A stretch of 64,000 nt of DNA. Source: Hyphomicrobium sp. (GTDB taxonomy: Bacteria > Pseudomonadota > Alphaproteobacteria > Rhizobiales > Hyphomicrobiaceae). The notes beneath the pieces were generated by a model. That model had not been told where the DNA came from. It did no database searches and saw nothing but the letters and a program-made list of their open reading frames with translations. The translations under genes and the position numbers were made by a program. Of this stretch, positions 44,921 to 54,303 are shown piece after piece. Within the stretch, counting starts at the first letter, position 1. Each line of letters opens with the position of its first letter. The stretch is from the NCBI GenBank assembly GCA_019751875.1, contig JAIEMV010000017.1, positions 1 through 64,000 on the forward strand, read 5' to 3'.

Positions 44921-45823
44921 TCACGCAACCTTCTCCGTAAACGAGACCGGCATGAGCTCACTCATGCAACTGGCGAGACTTGCGCGCCAGTCAGGTAATC
45001 CAAAGCCAAAAGTGGAGACGAACCTGGTATTGTCGAGACCTGAATAGGCGGGGCGGCGCGCCGGTGTGGGATACTCCGCCGTCTTGATGGCCTTCAAGCG
45101 CGGTACGATGGCGCCGCGGACACTCGCCTGACGAAAAATTTCCGCGGCGAAGCCGTGCCACGTCGTCTCTGTGGCGCCGGTCAAATGATAGGTGCCCCAT
45201 AATGCCGCGTCTGAGTTTGCAACCAGACGCGGAGCAATTTGAAGGATGGCGTCCGCGAGGTCGAGAGCACTCGTCGGTGATCCTCGCTGATCGTCCACGA
45301 CGCCTAACTCTGGTCGCTCTGCACCAAGCCGGAGCATGGTCTTGACGAAATTTCCGCCGTGCGCGCCATAGACCCACGCAGTACGGATGATGATGTTCTC
45401 GACCAGGGCGCGCCGCACGGCCATTTCTCCCGCCGCCTTGCTCGCGCCGTAGACGCTGAGCGGCAGCACGGCATCGGTTTCAACGTAAGGGGTTCGGCTT
45501 GAGCCATCGAAGACGTAGTCGGTCGAGATGTGCACCAGAGGCCGGTTGATCTGCGAGCACAAGCGGGCCACTTCGCCTGCGCCGGTCGCATTGACGAGAA
45601 AAGCGTGCTCACTATCATTTTCGGCTTTGTCGACCGCTGTATAGGCCGCAGCATTGACGACAAGATCAGGTTCAACGCGGTCGAGAAACTCGCCCACGGT
45701 TTGAGGCCGTGTCAGGTCCACCTCTGGACGCCCAGCCGAAAAAACAGAGAGGCCATGTGCCCTGCCGCGAACCTGAAGGTAGTGGGCGATCTGACCTTCG
45801 CTGCCGATAACTGCGATTTTCAT
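44921..45823 (-). CDS. rmlD: dTDP-4-dehydrorhamnose reductase RmlD
   Basis: NAD(P)-dependent short-chain reductase making dTDP-L-rhamnose. The Rossmann motif GSEGQIA is near residue 8. Substrate-binding VNAAAYTAVDKAE, the STDYVFDG block, and the catalytic YGASKAAGE (Tyr-x3-Lys) follow. It is 33 bases downstream of rmlB. No rmlA or rmlC lies in the window. Confidence 0.94.
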   Translation of the reverse strand: MKIAVIGSEGQIAHYLQVRGRAHGLSVFSAGRPEVDLTRPQTVGEFLDRVEPDLVVNAAAYTAVDKAENDSEHAFLVNATGAGEVARLCSQINRPLVHISTDYVFDGSSRTPYVETDAVLPLSVYGASKAAGEMAVRRALVENIIIRTAWVYGAHGGNFVKTMLRLGAERPELGVVDDQRGSPTSALDLADAILQIAPRLVANSDAALWGTYHLTGATETTWHGFAAEIFRQASVRGAIVPRLKAIKTAEYPTPARRPAYSGLDNTRFVSTFGFGLPDWRASLASCMSELMPVSFTEKVA

Positions 45824-45856
45824 GGACCGGACGTCCTCGGTTGGCAGCCAGAATGT

Positions 45857-46951
45857 TCAGGCAGACACTCTCTCCGGTACGCCGCCTGCGGGAGCCGCTG
45901 CAGCAAGTCCAAGGCGCTCGCCGGTGTAGCGACGCAGTCGCAGGGGCATCCACCACGCTTCATTGGCGAGATACCACGCCACAGTTTTCTCGATGCCCGT
46001 TTCAAATGTCTCCGCTGCGCGCCAGCCGAGTTGAGATTCGAGCTTGGTAGGGTCGATGGCGTAGCGGTAGTCATGGCCGGGGCGGTCCTCTACAAAGCAA
46101 ACCTGTTCCTGGTAGGAGAGACCATCATCACGCGGGCGCAGTCGATCCAGAATGCGGACAATCATATCCACAACGTCAAGATTGGTGCGTTCGTTGCGCC
46201 CGCCCACCAAATAGCTTTCGCCGGGTTTCCCGTCTTCGCAGATATTGGTGAGTGCGCGGGCATGATCTTCAACGTAGAGCCAATCGCGTACTTGAGCACC
46301 CGAGCCGTAGATTGGCAGATCACGGCCGAGGAGAGCATTCGTGATCATCAGGGGGATGAGTTTTTCGGGGAAGTGGTAGGGACCATAGTTGTTTGAGCAG
46401 TTGGAGAGCACCACGGGGAGCCCGTAGGTCCGGTGCCAAGCCATTGCGAGGTGGTCCGATGCAGCTTTGCTGGCCGAATATGGCGAGCTTGGATTGTAAC
46501 GCGTGTCGGGGGTGAATCGGCCGTCGTCGCCAAGGCTGCCGAAGACTTCATCCGTCGAGACATGCAAAAAGCGGAATCGCTCGTTGCGCGAGGCGGGTAG
46601 TGCCGACCAGTAATTGCGGGCTGCTTCGAGCAGCTCGTATGTTCCCCGAATGTTAGTCTCGACGAAAGCGGCGGGGCCGGTGATCGAGCGGTCGACGTGG
46701 CTCTCGGCAGCAAGGTGCATAATTGCATCGGGCTGCTCGCAGCGAAGGACGGAGGAGATAGCGGGACCGTCGCATATGTTGATCTGGTAAAACGAGTAGC
46801 TTTTGTCGCCGGCAATCTTCTCAAGAGAAGAGAGGTTGGAGGCGTAAGTCAGACAGTCGACGTTGACGACGCGGTACTTTTTCTCCTGCACGAGATAGCG
46901 GCAGACTGCTGAGCCGATGAAGCCTGCACCGCCCGTCACTAAGATTTTCAT
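45857..46951 (-). CDS. rmlB: dTDP-glucose 4,6-dehydratase RmlB
   Basis: NAD-dependent dehydratase of 364 residues converting dTDP-glucose to the 4-keto-6-deoxy sugar. The [14 protein letters not shown] Rossmann motif, [19 protein letters not shown] and the catalytic [10 protein letters not shown] are visible. It forms an operon with rmlD for rhamnose-containing surface glycans. The last 20 residues are an Ala/Gly/Pro extension beyond the family core. The 180 bases between this gene and 47132 contain no visible gene. Confidence 0.95.
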   Translation of the reverse strand: MKILVTGGAGFIGSAVCRYLVQEKKYRVVNVDCLTYASNLSSLEKIAGDKSYSFYQINICDGPAISSVLRCEQPDAIMHLAAESHVDRSITGPAAFVETNIRGTYELLEAARNYWSALPASRNERFRFLHVSTDEVFGSLGDDGRFTPDTRYNPSSPYSASKAASDHLAMAWHRTYGLPVVLSNCSNNYGPYHFPEKLIPLMITNALLGRDLPIYGSGAQVRDWLYVEDHARALTNICEDGKPGESYLVGGRNERTNLDVVDMIVRILDRLRPRDDGLSYQEQVCFVEDRPGHDYRYAIDPTKLESQLGWRAAETFETGIEKTVAWYLANEAWWMPLRLRRYTGERLGLAAAAPAGGVPERVSA

Positions 46952-47131
46952 TCGCCAGACACCGAAAGAGAATTAATCCGCTCGGGTGGCGCGAAGGAGC
47001 TCAACCTGCACGCCGCGACACCCGACAGGGTCAACCATGCCACCAAGTATCTTGCGGGGGCGTTAACCACGGACCTCCTGTCATGATAACAATGTCTTAA
47101 CGCTGTTGGCCAATTTGCGAGGTTATCAGCA

Positions 47132-49447
47132 TCACGAAGCCCCCACGCCGAGTGTGCTATTGGGCCCGAGCTTCTCCATTCGGAAGTACGTGTCGATATC
47201 GACGACTGCGGTGGCAACGGCGGCTGCGAGGCCGACCGATGGTATGATCGTCCCTGCTGCATTCGTGCGAAACTTGCCTCTAATCGTTACGGCCAACGCC
47301 GTGCCAGTACTTACAACTACCATCGCTGTAGTTGATGTCGTAACACTGGCATCGGTAAACGACTGAGAGGCAGTTGCTGCTGTCAATGGGTTCGTATTAT
47401 CGACACCTATAACGTGCGCACGTCCACCCAAGAGCGTTGCCGTGCCTGCCCCGAGGAGGCTGAACCTAGCGTTGCCGGAGGTTGCAGACATTCCGGTGAT
47501 GAGCAAAAGGCATTCGAACAGGTACGACGTTTCTGCTTCAACAGCGATCTCGTCTTCACCCGCTGCAAAAATGGCTTGCAGCGCCGTGGTGTTGCTCAAG
47601 GTCCGCGCGGCAGCGAGCGTCGCGTAGCTGATGTTCGAACCGCCACCGCCGCCGGCGGGTGGAGCGGCCCAGGTGCCATCGGCGCGCAGAAAGTTCGTGG
47701 TGCCGCCGCCGGACGGGGGCGCAAGGCCCTTCAATGTCGACGAGAACGTATCGAGCAAGGCCGTGACCTGCGCCGGTGTCAGATCCGCGGGATCAGCGGC
47801 TGCGCCGGTGTTGTTGCCCTTCAGCGTGTTCGCCGCCATGTTGGCGAGCTTGGCGTTGCTCACCGCGTCGTCATCGATCGTCCAGGTCGCACCTGAACCC
47901 GACACCGTGACATCGCCCTTGTCGCCGTCGCTGATGCCGCCGACACCACCGGGAGGCGCGGCCCAGGTGCCATCGGCGCGCAGGAAGTTGGTGGTGCCGC
48001 CGCCGGACGGGGGCGCAAGGCCCTTCAATGTCGACGAGAACGTATCGAGCAAGGCCGTGACTTGCGCCGGTGTCAAATCCGCCGGATCAGCCGCCGCGCC
48101 GGTGTTGTTGCCCTTCAGCGTGTTCGCCGCCATGTTGGCGAGCTTGGCGTTGCTCACCGCGTCGTTCGCAATCGTCGTCGCGCCATCTCCGGTCGAGGTC
48201 ACGTCGCCGGAATGATTGGGATGGACGTAGTTGTTGGCGCCCGCCGCCACGCCGTCGAGCTTCGCCTTGTCGGCGGACGACATGAAGCCCGCCGCCGACG
48301 TGCTGGCGGCCGCGTGCAAGGCTCCGCCGGCTCTGCTGCCATGCGCCGTATCGTCGAAGCGTGCAGCGGGCAGGATGCCGGCGGACAAATCGGCGGCGCT
48401 GCCGGACGTGGCGATCGCGGCCAGCGCAAGCAACGTGCGCACCTGCGCCGGGGTCAGGTCGAGCGGATCAGCGGCCGCGCCGGTGTTGTTCCCCTTCAGC
48501 GTGTTCGCCGGCATGTTGGCGAGTTTCGTATTCGTCACGGCGTCATCGGCGAGGCCGGCCGTAGCGAGCGTGCCGAACCCCAGCGTCGTGCCGGACCGGC
48601 GCAACACCTGGCCGTCCGCGGATGCGGCAATGTCAGAGGGATCGGCCGCCGCGTTGGTGGCGTTGCCCTTGACCGTCAGCGCCGCCATGTTGGCGAGCTT
48701 GGCGTTGGTCACGGCGTCGAGGTCGATCGTCCAGGTCGCACCGGAGCCCGAAACCGTGAGGTCGCCCTTGTCGCCGTCCGTCAGCGATCCGCCGCCGAGG
48801 GAGGTGTTTGGGAAGGTGCACGCGCCTGTCGCGCGATTGATGACGATCGCATTGAACCAGACCGCGCCGTCTGGCGAGACCTTGAAGGAATAGTCGTCAC
48901 TGCCGGCGAGGCCCATTTCGGCGCGGCCGGAAAAGCCGGTCTGGAACAAGATCGAAGCCGTATCCGTGGCCACGTTCTTGTTGATCTTCATCTGGTGGCC
49001 GGCGCCGTCGTGGTTGAACAGCGAGGCCGGGGAGGAAATCGAAAGGCGGTTGGTCGCGTCGGCCGTGGCATTGATGCCGACGAGCGCGGCCGGATTGACG
49101 GAGCTACTTCCGCCGACTGTGACCCAATTCGTCCCGTTCCACGCGACTGGCGCGCCTTCATCTTCGACCCAAGCGAGCCAGCCCGTGCGCGGTGGATAGA
49201 TGGCCCATGCGCCATCCTGCCAGGCGGCCAGTTTACCAGCGTGTCCTGTCCACGCACCGGTGGGCGAAGCTGCAATAATGTATCGGGCGCCTTCGGCGGG
49301 GGATTCCGGAGGCGCACCAAGGTCGCGATCTGCGACCGAGATCTGCACCAGCGCGTCGAGTTTTCGAAGCGCTTCGTTGTGGGTCACATGCTTCTGCGCC
49401 TGGGCTGCGAGGATGTAGGGGAGGAGCAGATTTGATGTTTCGTCCAC
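47132..49447 (-). CDS. DUF2793 phage tail-fibre-like protein with internal repeats
   Basis: A 771-residue protein. Residues 1-110 match DUF2793 ([25 protein letters not shown]), found in prophage and gene-transfer-agent tail proteins. The middle consists of repeated blocks of the type [50 protein letters not shown] and [13 protein letters not shown]. The C-terminal 150 residues are a beta-rich head ([20 protein letters not shown]). GTG at 49447 has an AAGGA site upstream. It stands alone, with no other phage genes nearby, between rmlB and pnp. A host-recognition fibre or a co-opted surface protein is possible. Confidence 0.75.
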   Translation of the reverse strand: MDETSNLLLPYILAAQAQKHVTHNEALRKLDALVQISVADRDLGAPPESPAEGARYIIAASPTGAWTGHAGKLAAWQDGAWAIYPPRTGWLAWVEDEGAPVAWNGTNWVTVGGSSSVNPAALVGINATADATNRLSISSPASLFNHDGAGHQMKINKNVATDTASILFQTGFSGRAEMGLAGSDDYSFKVSPDGAVWFNAIVINRATGACTFPNTSLGGGSLTDGDKGDLTVSGSGATWTIDLDAVTNAKLANMAALTVKGNATNAAADPSDIAASADGQVLRRSGTTLGFGTLATAGLADDAVTNTKLANMPANTLKGNNTGAAADPLDLTPAQVRTLLALAAIATSGSAADLSAGILPAARFDDTAHGSRAGGALHAAASTSAAGFMSSADKAKLDGVAAGANNYVHPNHSGDVTSTGDGATTIANDAVSNAKLANMAANTLKGNNTGAAADPADLTPAQVTALLDTFSSTLKGLAPPSGGGTTNFLRADGTWAAPPGGVGGISDGDKGDVTVSGSGATWTIDDDAVSNAKLANMAANTLKGNNTGAAADPADLTPAQVTALLDTFSSTLKGLAPPSGGGTTNFLRADGTWAAPPAGGGGGSNISYATLAAARTLSNTTALQAIFAAGEDEIAVEAETSYLFECLLLITGMSATSGNARFSLLGAGTATLLGGRAHVIGVDNTNPLTAATASQSFTDASVTTSTTAMVVVSTGTALAVTIRGKFRTNAAGTIIPSVGLAAAVATAVVDIDTYFRMEKLGPNSTLGVGAS
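47664..47871. repeat. 208-bp direct repeat, copy 1, inside the DUF2793 gene
   Basis: This block matches 47958-48165 over 208 bases with about 7 mismatches. It encodes the block from the second [13 protein letters not shown] motif through [11 protein letters not shown] of the protein. Confidence 0.9.
47958..48165. repeat. 208-bp direct repeat, copy 2, inside the DUF2793 gene
   Basis: Partner of 47664-47871 at an offset of exactly 294 bases. A third, more diverged partial copy spans about 48441-48546, and a shorter one lies near 48650-48780. Confidence 0.9.
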
Positions 49448-49526
49448 GGGATTGTCCTTCGCTCGATGAGTGAAGCGAAGGATAAAAGGGCGTGGATCAT
49501 CGGGGATAACTACGCCCTGAAAAAAT

Positions 49527-49556
49527 CAAGAGGGCGGCCAATGGACCGCCCTCTTG
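49527..49556 (-). terminator. Rho-independent terminator of pnp
   Basis: An 11-bp perfect stem (CAAGAGGGCGG with CCGCCCTCTTG) with an 8-base loop is followed on the minus strand by ATTTTTTC. It lies 13 bases after the pnp stop. Confidence 0.93.
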
Positions 49557-49569
49557 TGTCTCTCACCTG

Positions 49570-51780
49570 TTAGTCGCGTTCGCGACGAGGACCGCCCCGT
49601 CCACGGCCGCCGCCACCTTCGCGGTCGCGACGCGGCGGACGTTCGGCAGAAAAAACTTCTTCCGGTTCGCCGGGCGCGCGCGGAATTTCTTGGCCCGTCG
49701 TCTGGTCGATAATCTTCATCGACAGTCGAACCTTGCCGCGATCATCGAAGCCCAGGAGCTTGACGTAAACCTCCTGGCCTTCCTTGACGACTTCGCCGAC
49801 TGTCTCGGGGCGGCCTTGCGTCAACTGCGAGATGTGAACCAGACCGTCCTTGGCGCCGAAGAAATTCACGAAGGCGCCGAACTCCATGATCTTAACGACC
49901 TTGCCCTTATAAATCTGGCCGACTTCGGGCTCTGACGTGATGCCCTTGATGCGAGCCAGAGCCTTCTCGATCGACTCGCGATTTGCAGAGGCGATCTTGA
50001 CGGTGCCGTCGTCCGAGATGTCGATTTTGGCGCCCGATTCAGCAACGATCTCACGGATGACGGAGCCGCCCGAACCGATCACTTCGCGGATCTTATCGGT
50101 CGGGATCTTAATTGTCTCGATGCGCGGCGCGAACTCGCCCAGTTCCTCGCGCGCGCCCGTCATCGACTTGGCCATTTCGCCCAAAATGTGCAGGCGGCCT
50201 TCGTTCGCCTGCCGCAGCGCGACCTTCATGATCTCTTCGGTGATGCCGGTGATCTTGATGTCCATCTGCAGTGCGGTGACGCCATTCTCAGTGCCGGCGA
50301 CCTTAAAGTCCATGTCGCCGAGGTGGTCTTCATCGCCCAAGATGTCGGAAAGAACGACGTAGTCGTCGCCTTCCTTGATGAGGCCCATCGCAATGCCAGC
50401 GACTGGAGCCTTGAGCGGCACACCAGCGTCCATCATCGACAGCGAAGCGCCGCAGACGGTTGCCATCGACGAGGACCCGTTCGATTCCAGAATTTCCGAT
50501 ACGACGCGGAGCGTGTAGGGAAAATCTTCGTGCTTGGGGAGTAGTGGACGCACAGCGCGCCATGCCAGCTTACCGTGGCCGATTTCGCGGCGCCCGGGCG
50601 AGCCCATGCGGCCGGTTTCACCGACGGAGAAGGGCGGGAAATTATAGTGCAGCAGGAAGCGTTCCTTGCGGGTGCCTTCCAAGCTGTCAACATACTGTTC
50701 GTCTTCGCCGGTGCCGAGCGTCGCGACCACGAGAGCCTGCGTTTCACCACGGGTAAAGAGCGCCGACCCGTGTGCACGCGGCAGCACATGCACCTCAGAG
50801 ACAATGGGCCGAACGGTAACGAGGTCGCGTCCATCAATGCGCTTCTTGGTCTTCAGAACAACGCCGCGCATAATGTCCATCTCGAGCGCTTTGAAGGCGT
50901 CGCCGAGCAGGACCTTCTCGTTGGGGTCGTCGGGGATCGCGATTTCAGAAAAGACGCGCTTTTTGGCCTGCGAGACGAGGTCGTTGCGCTTGCCTTTTTC
51001 TTTCGTGGAGAAGGCGGTGGTGAGCGTTTCGGCGGCAATGGCCTTGACCTGATCGTAGTACTTCGCCTTATCGGCAATCTGGATGTCCCAGGGTTCCTTA
51101 GCGGCCGTTTCAGCGAGCTTGATGATTGCCTGGATGACCGGCTGGAAGTGGCGGTGGCCGAACATGACGGCGCCGAGCATCACGTCTTCCGGAAGCTCCT
51201 TGGCTTCCGATTCAACCATCATCACGGCATCGTGGGTGCCGGCGACGACAAGGTCGAGCGACGTTTCGCTCATCTCGTCGACCATGGGGTTGAGCACGTA
51301 CTCGCCAGCAATGTAGCCGACACGAGCAGCGCCGATCGGGCCAAGGAAGGGCAGGCCGGAAAGCGTCAGAGCGGCGGAGGCCGCGACCATGCCGATGATG
51401 TCGGGATCATTCTCGAGGTCGTGCGAAAGTACTGTAACTACGACCTGCACTTCATTCTTGAAGCCCTCGACGAAGAGGGGACGGATCGGACGGTCGATGA
51501 GACGCGAAACCAGCGTTTCCTTCTCGGAGGGACGGCCTTCGCGCTTGAAGTAGCCGCCGGGAATTTTTCCAGCAGCGTAGGTGCGCTCTTGGTAGTTCAC
51601 CGTGAGCGGGAAAAAATCGATACCAGGCTTGACACTCTTGGCGCCGACGACGGTTGCGAGAACGCTGGTTTCGCCATACTGCGCATAGACGGCGGCGTCG
51701 GCCTGACGGGCCATATGGCCGGTTTCGAGCTTGAGCTTGCGCCCAGCCCAATCAATTTCGACGCGGTGGATATCGAACAT
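49570..51780 (-). CDS. pnp: Polyribonucleotide nucleotidyltransferase PNPase
   Basis: A 3'-5' phosphorolytic exoribonuclease of 736 residues and core of the RNA degradosome. Two RNase PH-like domains (first near [14 protein letters not shown], second near [26 protein letters not shown]), a KH domain ([12 protein letters not shown]) and an S1 domain ([20 protein letters not shown]) are in order. The C-terminus is an Arg/Gly-rich tail. It lies downstream of rpsO, the normal arrangement, with a hairpin in the intergenic leader. Confidence 0.97.
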   Translation of the reverse strand: MFDIHRVEIDWAGRKLKLETGHMARQADAAVYAQYGETSVLATVVGAKSVKPGIDFFPLTVNYQERTYAAGKIPGGYFKREGRPSEKETLVSRLIDRPIRPLFVEGFKNEVQVVVTVLSHDLENDPDIIGMVAASAALTLSGLPFLGPIGAARVGYIAGEYVLNPMVDEMSETSLDLVVAGTHDAVMMVESEAKELPEDVMLGAVMFGHRHFQPVIQAIIKLAETAAKEPWDIQIADKAKYYDQVKAIAAETLTTAFSTKEKGKRNDLVSQAKKRVFSEIAIPDDPNEKVLLGDAFKALEMDIMRGVVLKTKKRIDGRDLVTVRPIVSEVHVLPRAHGSALFTRGETQALVVATLGTGEDEQYVDSLEGTRKERFLLHYNFPPFSVGETGRMGSPGRREIGHGKLAWRAVRPLLPKHEDFPYTLRVVSEILESNGSSSMATVCGASLSMMDAGVPLKAPVAGIAMGLIKEGDDYVVLSDILGDEDHLGDMDFKVAGTENGVTALQMDIKITGITEEIMKVALRQANEGRLHILGEMAKSMTGAREELGEFAPRIETIKIPTDKIREVIGSGGSVIREIVAESGAKIDISDDGTVKIASANRESIEKALARIKGITSEPEVGQIYKGKVVKIMEFGAFVNFFGAKDGLVHISQLTQGRPETVGEVVKEGQEVYVKLLGFDDRGKVRLSMKIIDQTTGQEIPRAPGEPEEVFSAERPPRRDREGGGGRGRGGPRRERD

Positions 51781-51846
51781 GTTTTTCAGCTTTCGTTTCG
51801 GTTCTTCGGTCTTTTGATTTCGCAGCGGTGTTTAGCACGAATGCGC

Positions 51847-51882
51847 ATCGCGCCGGGAAGCGTTTACAGCCCCCGGCGCGAT
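51847..51882. other. Hairpin in the rpsO-pnp intergenic region
   Basis: An 11-bp perfect stem (ATCGCGCCGGG with CCCGGCGCGAT) with a 14-base loop lies about 70 bases upstream of the pnp ATG. In the minus direction no T run follows, so it is unlikely to stop transcription. It resembles in position the RNase III-cut pnp leader stem of E. coli. Confidence 0.65.
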
Positions 51883-51961
51883 GGTTTTTGCTGGCGGTAT
51901 CGAGGGCCATCGCCGCGGACGCGCGGTCGTAATCGGACTGTGACGCCCTACGAGCAGGCAC

Positions 51962-52243
51962 TTAGCGGCGAATACCCAGCTTCTCGATGATGCCCTGGTA
52001 GCGCGCGACGTCCTTCCGCTTCACGTAGTCCAGCAACTGACGGCGCTGACTGACCATTTTGAGGAGGCCACGGCGCGAGTGGTTGTCCTTTTTGTGGGTC
52101 TTGAAGTGATCGGTCAGTTCGTTGATGCGGTGGGTAAGGACCGCGATCTGGACTTCCGGCGAGCCGGTATCGTTGGGCTTGGTGGCGTTGCCTTTGATGA
52201 CAGCTGCCTTTGCCGCCTTACGGTGCGGGGCTACTTCCGACAT
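51962..52243 (-). CDS. rpsO: 30S ribosomal protein S15
   Basis: A 93-residue ribosomal protein binding 16S rRNA in the central domain. The core block [25 protein letters not shown] and [21 protein letters not shown] are conserved. It is slightly longer than the usual 89 residues at its N-terminus. It is upstream of pnp on the same strand. Confidence 0.97.
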   Translation of the reverse strand: MSEVAPHRKAAKAAVIKGNATKPNDTGSPEVQIAVLTHRINELTDHFKTHKKDNHSRRGLLKMVSQRRQLLDYVKRKDVARYQGIIEKLGIRR

Positions 52244-52343
52244 CGGGTGGCTCCTTTCGAAGTTGGAGTTGTAGGGCCCGCATGATCGGGGGCCCAGGAA
52301 CGGCCACGGCCGGGATGTCGTCCAGCCGGGTCACAAAACACAA

Positions 52344-52369
52344 GTCGCGGGCCCTCGTGAGCCCGCGAC
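52344..52369 (-). terminator. Hairpin between the small secreted protein gene and rpsO
   Basis: A 9-bp perfect stem (GTCGCGGGC with GCCCGCGAC) with an 8-base loop is followed on the minus strand by TTGTGTTTTG. It probably terminates the upstream small gene. Confidence 0.6.
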
Positions 52370-52436
52370 GTGGGGTCTTATACATGCGCTGGTGGCCACC
52401 GCGAAGTGGTTTTTCGCCGTCGAGAGGTCGGAAACC

Positions 52437-52727
52437 CTACTTCTTGCAGAAGGTCACGGCGGCACGGCAGGTGACCTGGCTACCGTCGGGCTTGCAGGAG
52501 TACTTGTCGGAGACGTTGTAGCCTTCGACCTTGCCATTCTGGAGGAACCCGGGCCACAGACCCCAGCTAACCGCCTGTACGGTGGTTTCGAGGGCGTACC
52601 ACTTGGCCCACTCTTCCGAGCCGGCGGTGGCAACAGCGCCCTTCTTGACACATTCGGCCTGAGCGAGCGGGGCGCCCAGCGCTACCATCATCGCACCTGC
52701 AGCTACCAATCCTTGAACCCACTTCAT
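52437..52727 (-). CDS. Small secreted cysteine-containing protein
   Basis: A 96-residue protein. It has a typical signal peptide (KWVQGLVAAGAMMVALGAPLAQA) and a mature part of about 72 residues with four Cys (AECVKKG, YSCKPDG, VTCRAAV, TFCKK), probably two disulfides. ATG at 52727 has a GAGGAG site upstream; the longer frame start lacks one. Family not recognised; a periplasmic protein of unknown role sitting in the translation gene block. Confidence 0.75.
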   Translation of the reverse strand: MKWVQGLVAAGAMMVALGAPLAQAECVKKGAVATAGSEEWAKWYALETTVQAVSWGLWPGFLQNGKVEGYNVSDKYSCKPDGSQVTCRAAVTFCKK

Positions 52728-52869
52728 CGACACAACTCCTCTACTGCCCTGGCACCTCCCGGACTGGGAGATGGCCGACAAGCAAACGACTGCCGCATTA
52801 TGAGAACGGCCATTAACCGGTCAACGACGGGCGGCCGGTGCGGAGTTTTTTCCGTAGAGAGTGTGGCCG

Positions 52870-53790
52870 TCACCCCAGATTGAAGACCCGGATGGGGTGC
52901 AATGCCCCTTTTTCAACCTCGCCCAGCGCAACAATGCGCCCTTGGCACGTGGCATACATCAGGCCGGAGAGGACAGGTGCATCGCGGCCACGGATCAGGA
53001 CCGCCATGCCGCGGACGAGCTTGGAGGCATCCGACGGCGTCACCATCAATTCCGGCAATCCACGCAGCGGCATTTCAACAGGAAGAAGCGGTCCATCCGT
53101 ATCAAAGAGGCGACCGGCTTCAGCTTCATCTTCCAGTTCTTCGAGGCCCCACGCATCGCCTTCCTCGAAGGGACCGACGCGGGTGCGGCGAAGTTCGATC
53201 ACGTGGCCATAACAGCCGAGCGAGCGGCCCATGTCGCGGGCGATCGAGCGGACGTATGTCCCTTTGCCGCAGTCGGCCTCGAAGACGGCCGTGTCCGCGT
53301 TCGGCATGTCGACGAGGCGGAGGTCGTCGATCTGGATCGCCCGCGGGTCTAGCACGACGACTTCACCATCGCGGGCGAGATCATAGGCCCGCTCGCCGTC
53401 GATTTTGACAGCCGAGAATGCGGGCGGGGTCTGCATGATCTCGCCGACAAAGCAGGGCAGAAGTGCGCGGATCTCGCCTTCGGTGGGGCGCGCGTCGCTC
53501 GTTGCGGTGACGGCGCCTTCCTTGTCGTCGGTGCTGGTCTCAGCACCCCAGCGGACGGCGAAGGCATATGATTTCTTGCCATCGACGGCAAACGACACGG
53601 TTTTCGTCGCTTCGCCGAATGCGATCGGCAAGATTCCTGTGGCCAGCGGATCGAGCGTGCCGGCGTGACCTGCTTTTTGCGCGTCGAAAAGTCGCTTCAC
53701 CCGGGCAAGCGCATGCGTGCTTGTCAGCCCGAGAGGCTTGTCGAGGATGAGCCAGCCGTTGATGGGCTGGCCTTTCTTGCGGCGGGCCAT
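52870..53790 (-). CDS. truB: tRNA pseudouridine(55) synthase TruB
   Basis: Makes pseudouridine 55 in the T loop of tRNAs. The catalytic Asp is in KAGHAGTLDPLATGILP, followed by the KSYAFAVRWG strand and the C-terminal PUA-like part. The length of 306 residues is normal. It starts 2 bases after rbfA ends, so the pair is one unit. Confidence 0.95.
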   Translation of the reverse strand: MARRKKGQPINGWLILDKPLGLTSTHALARVKRLFDAQKAGHAGTLDPLATGILPIAFGEATKTVSFAVDGKKSYAFAVRWGAETSTDDKEGAVTATSDARPTEGEIRALLPCFVGEIMQTPPAFSAVKIDGERAYDLARDGEVVVLDPRAIQIDDLRLVDMPNADTAVFEADCGKGTYVRSIARDMGRSLGCYGHVIELRRTRVGPFEEGDAWGLEELEDEAEAGRLFDTDGPLLPVEMPLRGLPELMVTPSDASKLVRGMAVLIRGRDAPVLSGLMYATCQGRIVALGEVEKGALHPIRVFNLG

Positions 53791-53792
53791 GA

Positions 53793-54197
53793 TTACTTCT
53801 TCTCGACGTCGCGGCGGACTTTTTCGGAGAAGAGCAGCCGGTCGATGCGGCTCACCTCTTCGAACGTTTCGTCTTCACGGAAGCGGATGTCGGGGGCGTA
53901 TTTGAGATCCAGTGTTTGAGCCACCTCGGCGCGGATAAACTTTTTGTGGCGTTCGAGTGCCGCAATCACCTTCTCTGTATCTTTGCCTCCGAGCGGCATG
54001 ACATAGGCGGTGGCGAGCTTCAGATCAGGCGAAATGCGGACTTCGGAAATCGAAACCACGTGCGAGGCGAGCACGTCATCGTGAATTTCGCCACGGATCA
54101 GAAGTTCTGCGACTTTGTGCCGGACCATTTCGCCTACGCGCAACATGCGCTGCGACGGGCCCTTGCCCGTTTTAGAGCTCGACTTCTTGCGGGACAT
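53793..54197 (-). CDS. rbfA: Ribosome-binding factor A RbfA
   Basis: A 134-residue KH-like factor for 30S maturation. The signatures [17 protein letters not shown] and the [12 protein letters not shown] region, then [23 protein letters not shown]-like text, are typical. It follows infB after a terminator-like hairpin and precedes truB. Confidence 0.94.
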   Translation of the reverse strand: MSRKKSSSKTGKGPSQRMLRVGEMVRHKVAELLIRGEIHDDVLASHVVSISEVRISPDLKLATAYVMPLGGKDTEKVIAALERHKKFIRAEVAQTLDLKYAPDIRFREDETFEEVSRIDRLLFSEKVRRDVEKK

Positions 54198-54255
54198 TTC
54201 GCTTCCGCGCCGGGATAGAACCGCGCGCGTCCTTGTAAGGGATTAGAAAAAGCTG

Positions 54256-54293
54256 CGGGCCGGCCCCACGAGGTTATTCGTGAGCCCGGCCCG
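54256..54293 (-). terminator. Terminator-like hairpin between infB and rbfA
   Basis: An 8-bp outer stem (CGGGCCGG with CCGGCCCG) encloses a further ACGA/TCGT inner stem and is followed on the minus strand by CTTTTTC. It could terminate or attenuate the nusA-infB transcript before rbfA-truB. Confidence 0.75.
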
Positions 54294-54303
54294 GTGAATG
54301 GGA

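Noticed and set aside
47664-48546. Repeats that might suggest a CRISPR array
   Set aside because: The repeats are 208 bp, imperfect and in frame within one coding sequence, with no short repeat-spacer periodicity.
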